Origin: Panagrolaimus kolymaensis
Lineage: Eukaryota; Nematoda; Chromadorea; Rhabditida; Panagrolaimidae
NCBI GenBank assembly: GCA_028622995.1
Contig: JAJQJQ010000080.1
Location: 62,001 to 126,000 of the forward strand
DNA length: 64,000 bases
Direction of reading: 5' to 3'
Positions 55,389 through 64,000 of this stretch are shown here, piece by piece. Both the position numbers and the translations under genes were made by a program. Within the stretch, counting starts at the first letter, position 1. The number at the start of each line of letters is the position of its first letter. Below the pieces are notes generated by a model. It saw only the letters and a program-made list of their open reading frames with translations. It was not told the DNA's origin and ran no database searches.

Positions 55389-58300
55389 TTAAAAAATGAT
55401 GGTTGAAAAGTCGTTTAAAAATTTATCTTCATCGCAAGAATATTTTGAAAATTTATTCTTGTTTCGGATAACAAGGGAGGAGATTACATAAGTTTTGATA
55501 GGTGTAGCAATGAGTCTTGTAAATTCTTGTTTTGCAGCAGCCAATCCTAAAATTTTTGTTTTTAAAAAAATTTGGAGAAAAATAGATTATTATTGTAATA
55601 TTTTACAAATCAAAATTATTTTGTCATTTTATAACTGAAAAATGTATTCCTAACTATGTAAAACTAACTTTGGTTAAAATAATGTCGAAGAAAATCCGAA
55701 TCAAATCCTTGTCGTTCGGTTGCATTATCAATATGCATATCCGTTTTGTTAAGTAATATGGTTAAATTTACTCCATTGCTAATAAAATGTTTTGCAATTT
55801 TTACATCCATTTCTCCAACCGCATCTCCAACAACCAAGTAAATTTGTTTCAATTGAATCAAATCGTATTGGTTCAATCCATCAAGAAAATTTGGAGATGG
55901 TTCTTGATAGCTGAATTCAGCAATTTGGGTATTTTGAATTGTACAGACTAAATCAAATGAATTATTTGTTTTTAGTTTCGAATTAAGTTTGAAACGTACA
56001 ATTATTTTTGGTTGCTGAATTCTCATCATTTGGTTTAATTCCACGTAAAGCATCAATGATTGCAGATTTGCCAGCTTCAATTCTACCAGCAAAAAGAATA
56101 TTAACAACCGTCTAAAATTACGTTAATTTTAATTTCTAAAAAATCTTTAAATTGCCACACTTTTTCATTATTTGCAACAGGCGGCAAATTTTTGATATTG
56201 GCATTCGAGATTTTGAAAATCTGCACATTTTCATTTGTCTTTTCATTATTTTTTGCATTATTCAAAACATTTGTTAAAAATTCAAACGAAAGTCCAAAAT
56301 TTTCTAAATATTCGATTAAAGCCATTTCATCAATCAAATATTTTTGCATGATTTCAGCTCGTTTGGATTTCTTTGAAATGCTATTAATTGCGAAGGCGCT
56401 TACATTAAAAACTGGACAATTTGCGACTGCTTCGTCAACATCTTGAGCGATATCGCGAATATATTTTTTGTCTAAAAATAGTTCAAGAAAAATATACATA
56501 GAAATAAATCGGAAAACCTTTTTCAGCAAAATTTTGTTTATTTTTTGGAGTTACATTATTTGGATAACTTCCATCAAGCCATTCATCAGACTTTGTTCTA
56601 ATAATGGCAACTTGAACTCCAATTTGAAGGGCTAATTGACATACAAAAATATCTTCTTCTCTTAAATCACCGCTTACAACATTTAATAGGCATGAGAGCT
56701 TGTTAAGATTAATTTTCCTAAATAATAAATAATTTAATTTTTATTAAAACAAAAAAATTTTTACTCAAAAAATTGTTGAATGGTTTCTTTCATAGATTCA
56801 GGATTACTAACACCATAATTTTGATGATGCATTTCAAAAAACGTGCCATTTTTACCGAATTCGATACTTTTAGTTTTTTCTATTAAAAAAGACATGTTAT
56901 TTCAAGTTTTTTGGAGAAATTAGAAAAAATCATACCTAAAACTTGTGGAGACACATTTGCCAAAGCAGCTATTAACCTTGATTTTCCGGACTTATTTAAA
57001 CCCATAACACCAATATTAATTTTACTATTCTAAAATTTTCATTAAAATTTTTTTTAATTTTATAACACAACCTTTTCTGGAATATTTATTTCAGATTTTT
57101 GGTAATTTTTTTCATTAGCTGGGCTTACATCAACTTCCATAGCTGAAGTTGGATTTAATTCTGGTGATAGACGACGATGGTTCACAAACGAATAAGGCTT
57201 CTCTATAATTCGAGGTGAAGATTTGCTTCGAGTTGTTTTGAGCTGAAACATTTATAAAAGTTTATTAAATTTTTGAAAGACAAGCTTTAAACTCCTTCGA
57301 AAAGGTTGCATAATAAATTTTTTTTTATAAAAATGATTTTTTTCAGCGTTCAGAAATCTTTTCACATTTTTTTTACCTTTGTTTCATTGTAGATAGGATT
57401 TTTATCAAAGTTGTTTGTTGGAGAAGTCGGGGCTTGATACTTCTAAAAGGTAGCTTTAATTAAATATTTTTTTGGAAATTTTACTTTTGTTATTGATGAT
57501 AAATCATCAGCGAATTTAGCAAGATTTGTCGATAGCTGAAATAAGAAGAAAATTTTATCTAATAAGAATTTAATAACCATTAAATACCTTTGGCGCATCA
57601 TAATAGGGTTTTGGATCTTCATAAGTTGATGGAAGCTACAAATAGAATTTTTTAAAATCTTTATTTCAAAAGTCAAGGAAAAATGTTTACCGCGTTATAA
57701 TTTCTTTGTGCTACTAAACTTTTCTGAAATTGAAATTCTTTTTGACGTAATCTTTCTTGCTATAATTACTGGTTTATTTTAGAGTGATTACAGAATTAAC
57801 ATACGAACTCCGCTTCTTCGTTTAACCTTTTTCTTTCGCTTTCTTGTCTCCATGTTTCTTGATCTTGAATGAACTAAAAAATTTTTTTCTTAAACTTTGC
57901 ATAATCAAACTCTAATCTTAGATTACTTTTTCTTTTTTTCGAATTTCTTCAAGTTCGATTTGTTGTTGATTACTGCTTTTTAAATATTTGGGTGTTAATT
58001 TTGGAGGAGGTGGAGGTGGAGGCTTATAAACGTTGGGATATTGATGCATTAGACTATTTCCTTGACTGGGTTTTGAAAGCTCAGCGTAAAGTTGGTTTTG
58101 AATTGCATATGCAGATTTATGAACTTTATCAACTTTATTATACGAGCGTGGGCTTGGTGCTTGGTGAGCTCGAGAATAAGCAGAAGGCTGAGCTGAACTA
58201 CCATACGTCGCTGCATGATGCTGTTGTTGTTGTGGATTTTGACATAATGCTAATGGCTGGTTTTGATAAGCATTGTAATCGTTTCTCAAACTTTTCGCTT

Positions 58301-58740
58301 CCTAAAATTATCAACAAAAAAAAAGATTTGTTTGATAAAAAAAAGTTATATTCATAAAATAACCTGTGCTTCTGATGTGCGAACTAACATTCTTTTATTG
58401 AAATTGTTTGATAATGCTTGCTCTTGACCTGCAATTGTATTTTAATATAGCTTTAATAAACAAAACATAAAAAGTATTACCATCTTGAATTTTTTGAATT
58501 TCATCAAATAATATTTTCTTAATTTCATTTGAACCATTTTCTGCTTTTATCCGTAAATCATTAAGTCGAACTTGCTCCTCATACGTTGCAAATTGCCATA
58601 TCTTTTGCAAAAGCCCATTTAAATAATCTAAGCTTTGCCAAAACATGTTTGCACTGATTTTTTTTTCAAGGCCAAAATACGCTGAAAATGTTAATATTTC
58701 AAAAGCTAAAGAATGGAAACCGATCAACTTTTTTTATTAA
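55389..58740 (-). CDS. IRG-related protein Q: disordered N-terminus and two GTPase-like domains
   Basis: A many-exon gene whose 5' end I could not fix. The first part (58740-57060) encodes a helical segment (MFWQSLDYLNGLLQKIW), a Gln/Pro-rich disordered stretch (polyQ, then seven Pro) and short coiled-coil exons such as QERLRQKEFQFQKSL. GTPase-like domain 1 has VMGLNKSGKSRLIAAL (57030-56940) and AIIRTKSDEW, but no DxPG. Domain 2 has AGRIEAGKSAIIDALRG (near 56100) and LLNKTDMH. Between them lies a helical part with YIRDIAQDVDEAV. After the second P-loop the reading frame shifts by one base near 56040-56060 with no plausible intron, so domain 2 is either broken or a base is wrong. The last exon (55389-55546) ends in STIIF. 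Confidence 0.7.
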
Positions 58741-58972
58741 ACTCATTTCCATTATTTTCTTATCGTTATTTTATAAACATAATTCAAGATATATAAATCA
58801 GCAAAAAAAACTGATTAAAAAGAAGAAGGCAGTCATTTAAAAAAAACTTCATTTGAAAATAGATAAGAAATGTTACAAAAACAAATACGAGAAGATATAT
58901 GTATATAAAAAAGAAAATTAAAAACATGAAGAAGAAGAAATCGTTTTATGGCTTCTTTAAACGATAATTGAT
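58741..58972. other. Spacer between IRG genes Q and R
   Basis: Short AT-rich spacer between two minus-strand genes. No feature was recognised, but the true first exon of Q may lie here. Confidence 0.4.
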
Positions 58973-60816
58973 TTAAACAATATTTCGGCTATGCTTTGAT
59001 TGCAAAGTAATATATTCAAGAAGCTTAGCTTCTTGATAGAATAAATCAGTTTGGCCATTAACTAACTTTCGCATTGAAATCGCTGACACAAAATAACATG
59101 GAATCCTTTTGAGGGCTTCGTCACCGCTTTTGTCTATTTGTTCTTTGTATTTTTGAGCGACTAAAAGCTTTCAATAAAATTTTATGTTAAAAAAATAATT
59201 AGGTTACTTTTAGTGATATAATCGCTTATTTCTTCTTGATTGATTTCATCAATAAGCTCTTCCTTCACAGCATTATCTAAATCAACATCGCAACGTGAAC
59301 GTACAAATGCTACGGGTTGATTATATTTAAGTGCTTGCAAAGCAAATGTAATATCTTCTTGACAAAGAGTTTGTTGTACCATAATTATGAGACAATCAAA
59401 TGCGCATAAGCCTTTATCACTAAAATTTATAGTGGCTTTTATTTCTTTGAAAGGTCATATAACTTACGAATAATAAGTTTCAGAATTATGGGATAATGTT
59501 CCGCTACCAGGTAAATCATATAATCTGACAAAAGGAAATTGCCCCTCTGGAAAAGTATAAAACGATATATCGTGAGTGCATTCCGTGAAATCAACTGCGG
59601 CTGCTCCATCATCTTTTCCACGTAATCCACGTATAGCATTAATCAAAGAAGATTTTCCAGCCTTTGTGTGGCCAGCGAATGCAAAATTGTAATATCCAGT
59701 CTATAATTTTTTTTCAGCTTTATTTTTAATAAAACACAAAGTGTACTTACGTCGTTTAGGCCAATTTGAAGACGGGCATTCTTTATTGCTTCTTGAATAC
59801 TCTAAAAAAGGAAAAAATACAATAATTTATAAATGCGATGCGAAAAGATACTAACTTTTTCTTTAAAAATTGGTTTTTCTGGAGGTTTACTGACATATTC
59901 ATGAAACTTTTCTTGGGCAGATAAAAATTGTTGAATAAGCTGATTCTGGGCTTCATACAATCTTTCGGATCGTTCCCGCTCTGCTTCCAAACTTTCTTGT
60001 AAAGTTTGAGCATGTCGCAGATGTTGCTCATTTTGTTGACGAGAAACTTTTTCACTCTAAAGACACTCACTTAATTATAAAAACAATTTATAATAACTTT
60101 TCTTACATGCTCAATATGTGTTTCAAGGGTATTTCGAAACATTACAGCTTGAGTATCTATTTGATTTTGAGATCGATTTGCCATTTCTGTAATGTTTTCA
60201 CGATGTTGCTAAAAATATATTTAGATTTAATATATTCCAGAAAGGTTATAAATATTTAAATTTTTTTATGCACCTTATTTAAATCGCCTTGTCGACGTGC
60301 AAATTCTTCCTGATGAGTTTGTTGGTGTTGATTGTGTATGTTCATAATGGATTGAATTTGGCGTTGATTACTTTCTTCTTGTTGCCGTAACATACTCCTG
60401 GAAAAACCTTATTTTTATATAAAAAAAAAGAACCACTTTAAACATACTGATTGGAAAGTTGCAATTGAGAAAGCTGTTCACGATTTACTTCAGCTTGACG
60501 CTCCATTTGTCTTTGCAACTCATCAGCCGCTTTTTGGGCGGCTTGGCTCCGCTCTATTTCATTTTCATATCGAAGATGGGTTTCGTTTATCCGTTGACTT
60601 GCATTCTGAAAATTCACAATATTGCAATTTTTTTTAAATAATACACTAGAAACTTACTTGAAGCTGTGTATTTAATGTAGCTTGGGTACTTTGGTATCTT
60701 TCATTTACTAATTGAGTTTCATAATTATGTTTTACACGAACTTGTTCCAACAAAACTGCATTTTTATTATTTGTGTCTTCAAGTCGGCGGATGGCTTTAC
60801 TTTGTCCACCTCCCAT
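58973..60816 (-). CDS. IRG GTPase R with myristoylation motif and long coiled coil
   Basis: About nine exons. The start MGGGQSKAIRRLE fits the N-myristoylation signal (Gly2, Ser6), so membrane attachment is expected as for vertebrate IRGs. Several short exons then encode a long Gln/Glu-rich coiled coil (for example QQEESNQRQIQSIMN and ERSERLYEAQNQLIQQ). The GTPase domain has AGHTKAGKSSLINAIRGL, GAAAVDFTECT, LYDLPGSG, DKGLCAFDCLIIMV and FVRSRCDVD. The final exon (58973-59160) ends SKHSRNIV. Last-exon similarity to P and T shows common descent. It shares the 0.9-kb divergent region with gene S. Confidence 0.88.
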
Positions 60817-61713
60817 TGGTTAGTAAATTTGTCTAAAAAAAATTGGATTTAATAAATTAATAAAGCCATTTTAATTGAAGAAATCTTTATATTTAAGTCA
60901 AGAAAAATAAAACACGAAAGGAAATTTCATTTTAACATTTTTTTGAAAAATACCAAAAATTAGCTCGCATTTTACCCGAGTAAAAACTTTTATATTTTAT
61001 AAATCATTATTATTTTGCACGTTTCTATCAAACAGCAAAATATTTTGTTTCTTCTTCAAATGTTTTAAGAGCAACAAATGATATAAACATAAAAAGGCTA
61101 CACATTTACTTTGCTCACTAAACACATATTATAGTAGCGAAGGTCAATAAAAAAGATAAAAAAATCACGCGATTGAAACAAACCTTTCATTTATTTTTGG
61201 TGAGAAAAAAAAATGCATTACGCGATAAAAAATATGTTTTATTATACTGAAATAATTTTTGTTTTCTCTCTCCGAAAAAAAAAGCATTGTACACATACAA
61301 ACTTTTCTTTTTTTGCAATTCTATAATAGAATTTTTTTTCTAACAAAAAAAATGAAGGCTAAAATCAAAATAAAATATTTATAAAATGTTGCGCGATTTT
61401 TATTTGGAAAAGCGCCTAAGAAAAAATAAAAGAAAAGAAGTACTCGCCTTAATGTTTGTCGTCGTCACGCCTCTTTCAAAAATTGTTATCTTTTTTTTTG
61501 TGTTTTTTGTTTTGATTTAACTTTTAGAAACGGCAGTTATTTTTACTTTAAAATTTTTTTTAAAGAGGTTAGATATTTAATTAATAAATCGTGAAATTTT
61601 TCAAACTCATTTTTACTGAGATTTGTAAATAAATTTTTATTGAGCGAGCTTAAATAAATATAATTTTTAGGATTACTAAAGACCTTAAAATTGATTAATT
61701 TTTTCATTTGGTA
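60817..61713. other. Divergent promoter region between IRG genes R and S
   Basis: AT-rich region of about 0.9 kb with A and T runs between two IRG genes transcribed away from each other. It could drive both. No specific site was recognised. Confidence 0.5.
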
Positions 61714-63288
61714 ATGGGACAAGCTTTGGCTCATCCATTCACAGGCATAGTTTTATCGACGGCCAAAGAGTGCTTTCAAAGTTATTTGCAAGCTAACACT
61801 CAGCAAGGCATTTGTAATCCAGATTTGGGAAACTTACAAGGTAACGAACGCATTTATTTATTCATATTAAATTTAAATATTTTTCGTTTCGAAATAGCTC
61901 ATTTAATAAATATTTTTTTAAACAGTTATCTTAAAAAAATAGATTTTAGTGAAAAAAAATTTTTTTCACTTTACTGATTTAAAACTTTTTTATAGCTGAA
62001 CTTTCGGCAATACGACAACAAAATCAGGAACTTATGAATAATCGAATACCTCCAAATGAATATTATGCTAATTTGCATCAGCAATTAGGCAATAACCAAC
62101 AGTAAGATTTTATACATATACCCATCCCAAGAATTTCTCAAAAATTCAATAATCTATTTTTTCGCTTTTTTATTTTTTTAAAAAGCAATATTCCAGATAT
62201 CCTTCAACTAATTCAACTCCAAACTTTGAAGATGCAAAGTTTCAAGAAAAAATGGATAAACAACGTGAAAAGCATGAGAAAAAGTTGGAAAAACAGATCC
62301 AAACGATGGAGGAACAAAGAGTTCGCCAAGAAAAAGAGTTTGAACGTGAGCGACAAAGAATGGAGCAAGAAGCTCAACGGCGATATCAGCAAATGGAAGA
62401 ATATTACAAAAATCGCCCCAAAAATGAAGTTCGGATTCCAAAGGATGCTAAAAAGGCATCAGAAGAAGCTATTCAAAAACATGGGATTGATAATGTTAGT
62501 TCTATTTATTGATTTTTTTGATACCTTAATAAAAGTTAATATTTAAGGTAAACTTCTTTAACTTTGGTTTTGTGGGTCATGTAAAAATGGGTAAATCAGC
62601 TTTAATCAACGCTCTACGTGGATTATTTTCGGATGCTCAAGGTGCAGCAAAAGTCGACGTTTTGGAATGTACTCCAGGTTTCCAAATGTACACTTTTCCA
62701 AATAATATTTTACCCAACGTTCGCCTCTATGATTGCGCTGGCTCAGGATCTATGACCCATACCGCTGATGGATATTATGAGTTAGTTAATTTGCACTTTT
62801 ATGTTTAATTAATCTCAATAAAACTATATTTTGTAGAGACAAGGCATTGTGCGCATTTGATTGTTTAATTATTTTTGTTCAAGATACACCTGGCGAAGAA
62901 GAAATTTTGTATGCTAAAACTGCATTACACTATAATCAAAAAGTGGTTTTTGTTCGATCTCGATGTGATCTTGATTTTGCTAAAATTAATGAAAAACAAG
63001 TTTCGGTCATTCCAACACCCCAACAAATCCATACACACATTAAAAAATGTAAGATTTTTTATAATATTTCCTCAAACTTTTAAAAGTAATAGAAATTTTG
63101 CAGTGAGAGAACATTTCAAAACTGAAATAAGCAAACATGCCCCAGAACTTTCAAATATTAAAATCTTTTTTGTATCTGCCAAAAGTCTTCGTTGTTGTGT
63201 CAATGGTGAACAACCAAATATGGTTTTTGAAGAAAAAGAATTCATTGATTATATTCACGAACAATCAATGAAAAGTCGAGGATTGTAA
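61714..63288 (+). CDS. IRG GTPase S with coiled coil
   Basis: Exons 61714-61840, 61996-62101, 62197-62494, 62548-62780, 62837-63048 and 63104-63288 give 386 aa. The protein starts MGQALAHPF (Gly2 present, weak myristoylation context). A highly charged coiled coil (KMDKQREKHEKKLEKQI, RQEKEFERERQRMEQE) occupies about residues 90-150. The IRG domain has VGHVKMGKSALINALRGL, GAAKVDVLECT, LYDCAGSG (G3 variant with Cys-Ala in place of the usual x-Pro), DKALCAFDCLIIFV and FVRSRCDLD. The C-terminal helical part is short and ends EQSMKSRGL. It is the only plus-strand member of the cluster. All splice phases agree. Confidence 0.9.
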
Positions 63289-63558
63289 CTTTTGATTATA
63301 TTTTTTTCTGAATTTTTTTGTCTTTTCTTTTTTATGACAATAAAAAACCAAATCAATTAAAAAAATGCTTTCACTATTTCTTCATTTTCTTTTTTACATT
63401 TTAAATCAAAATAAAAAAAAGATGCTCACAGTTGCTTCGGATTCAGTAAACTTTATTTATTAAAAAGGTTATATAATGACAAAAAAATTAACAGCAAATA
63501 GACAGGAGAAAAAAATGATTATTACAATTAAATCATTAAAGGGCAAAAGATAAAAATA
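63289..63558. other. 3' flank of gene S
   Basis: AT-rich with an AATAAA-like signal near 63340. Nothing else was recognised. Confidence 0.5.
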
Positions 63559-63654
63559 TTATAAAATGTGTTTGATGAAATCAGTTTTGAATTCTTCTTC
63601 GTCACAACAATATTTTTCAAATTTATCTTTGTTTCGAATAACAATAGAAGTATA
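63559..63654 (-). pseudogene. Stray last exon related to gene Q
   Basis: On the minus strand this encodes YTSIVIRNKDKFEKYCCDEE...KHIL and a stop. It clearly resembles the final exon of gene Q (SSLVIRNKNKFSKYSCDED...STIIF). No matching GTPase exons lie next to it inside the window, so it may be a relic or an alternative 3' exon of gene T. Confidence 0.55.
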
Positions 63655-63748
63655 CTTTTATAAAACTAAGAAAAATGCTAAAAAGTAAATAAATGAGTAA
63701 GCATAAGTTCAATAAAAAGAAAAAAGACTTCGCAAATGTTTGTTCGGT

Positions 63749-63994
63749 TTAATGACGCTTGAATGGACCATCGATAATTACGCCATATGCTTCATCATCT
63801 GATTCGCCAGGAATATTACGGCTATGCTTCGATTGATGAATGATATGATCAAAGAGAAGCTTTTCTTGATAGATCATATCAGCTTGATTTGTTACGAATT
63901 TTCGCATTGAAAAGGTTGACACAAAATAGCATGGAACCTTTTTAAGACTTTCTTCACCACTTTTTTCTATTTGTTCTTTATACTTTAAGGCCAC
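63749..63994 (-). CDS. IRG GTPase T, last exon only (cut by the window edge)
   Basis: One exon preceded by a TTTTTAG acceptor. It encodes VALKYKEQIEKSGEESL, PCYFVSTFSMRKFV and QSKHSRNI, very close to the last exon of gene R, but it continues for about 20 residues (PGESDDEAYGVIIDGPFKRH). The GTPase domain must lie beyond position 64000. It shows that the cluster extends further. Confidence 0.85.
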   Translation of the reverse strand: MALKYKEQIEKSGEESLKKVPCYFVSTFSMRKFVTNQADMIYQEKLLFDHIIHQSKHSRNIPGESDDEAYGVIIDGPFKRH

Positions 63995-64000
63995 TAAAAA

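Noticed and set aside
53654..64000. GTPase cluster as septins, AIG1/GIMAP or dynamin-like GBPs
   Set aside because: The P-loop followed by INxxRG, the GAAxxDxxECT segment and FVRSxCDxD fit the IRG/p47 family better than the switch motifs of those families.

Overview
The window is nuclear DNA of a nematode. It is strongly AT-rich, and nearly every gene is split by short introns (about 45-60 nt) with GT..TTTCAG/TTTTAG borders. The gene content is typical of nematodes: a Srg-superfamily type chemoreceptor, two-domain secreted C-type lectins, BTB proteins, CUB-like proteins, a NRF-6-like acyltransferase, a KIN-16-like receptor tyrosine kinase and a large array of small cysteine-rich GPI-tailed proteins. 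The species cannot be named from the sequence. Exon joins were worked out by hand from splice motifs, reading phase and comparison between paralogues inside the window.

Layout. 64-182: a 5S rRNA gene. 0.9-14.4 kb: a segment present twice. Unit 1 is BTB1, chemoreceptor 1 and lectin 1; unit 2 is BTB2, chemoreceptor 2 and lectin 2, all on the minus strand. Unit 1 also holds a plus-strand double-module Cys-rich gene (A). Lectin 1 is broken by stops and a frameshift, while lectin 2 is intact. Chemoreceptor 2 carries a small TA-flanked MITE in its intron. 16.0-40.6 kb: an array of Cys-rich secreted genes on the plus strand (B-M and O), with a CUB-like gene (N) and a chimeric CUB/GPI-tail fragment. 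The array is interrupted by an apparently intact 4,010-bp hAT transposon (25975-29984, 454-bp identical terminal inverted repeats, 8-bp target duplication) and by two hAT-type MITEs. One of these sits inside the last exon of gene M and replaces its hydrophobic GPI tail.

40.7-53.4 kb: single-copy type genes. These are the acyltransferase (12 exons, 735 aa), eRF1 (422 aa), a small orphan ORF, a CUB-domain surface protein and a receptor tyrosine kinase (841 aa). The eRF1 gene has an in-frame extension beyond its TGA stop that continues across a spliceable intron to a second stop. This layout would suit readthrough-based autoregulation of a termination factor.

53.4-64.0 kb: a cluster of immunity-related (IRG/p47-type) GTPases. 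P has a ZZ zinc finger, a coiled coil and an IRG domain. Q has a disordered/coiled-coil N-terminus and two GTPase-like domains, the second frameshifted. R is a myristoylation-motif, coiled-coil and IRG protein. S is a coiled-coil and IRG protein. T is the last exon of another member, cut by the window edge. A stray exon related to Q lies between S and T. The lectins, CUB proteins, surface Cys-rich proteins and IRG GTPases make the window look like a host-environment/defence region with active gene duplication and transposition, but any immune role is inferred from family knowledge only.
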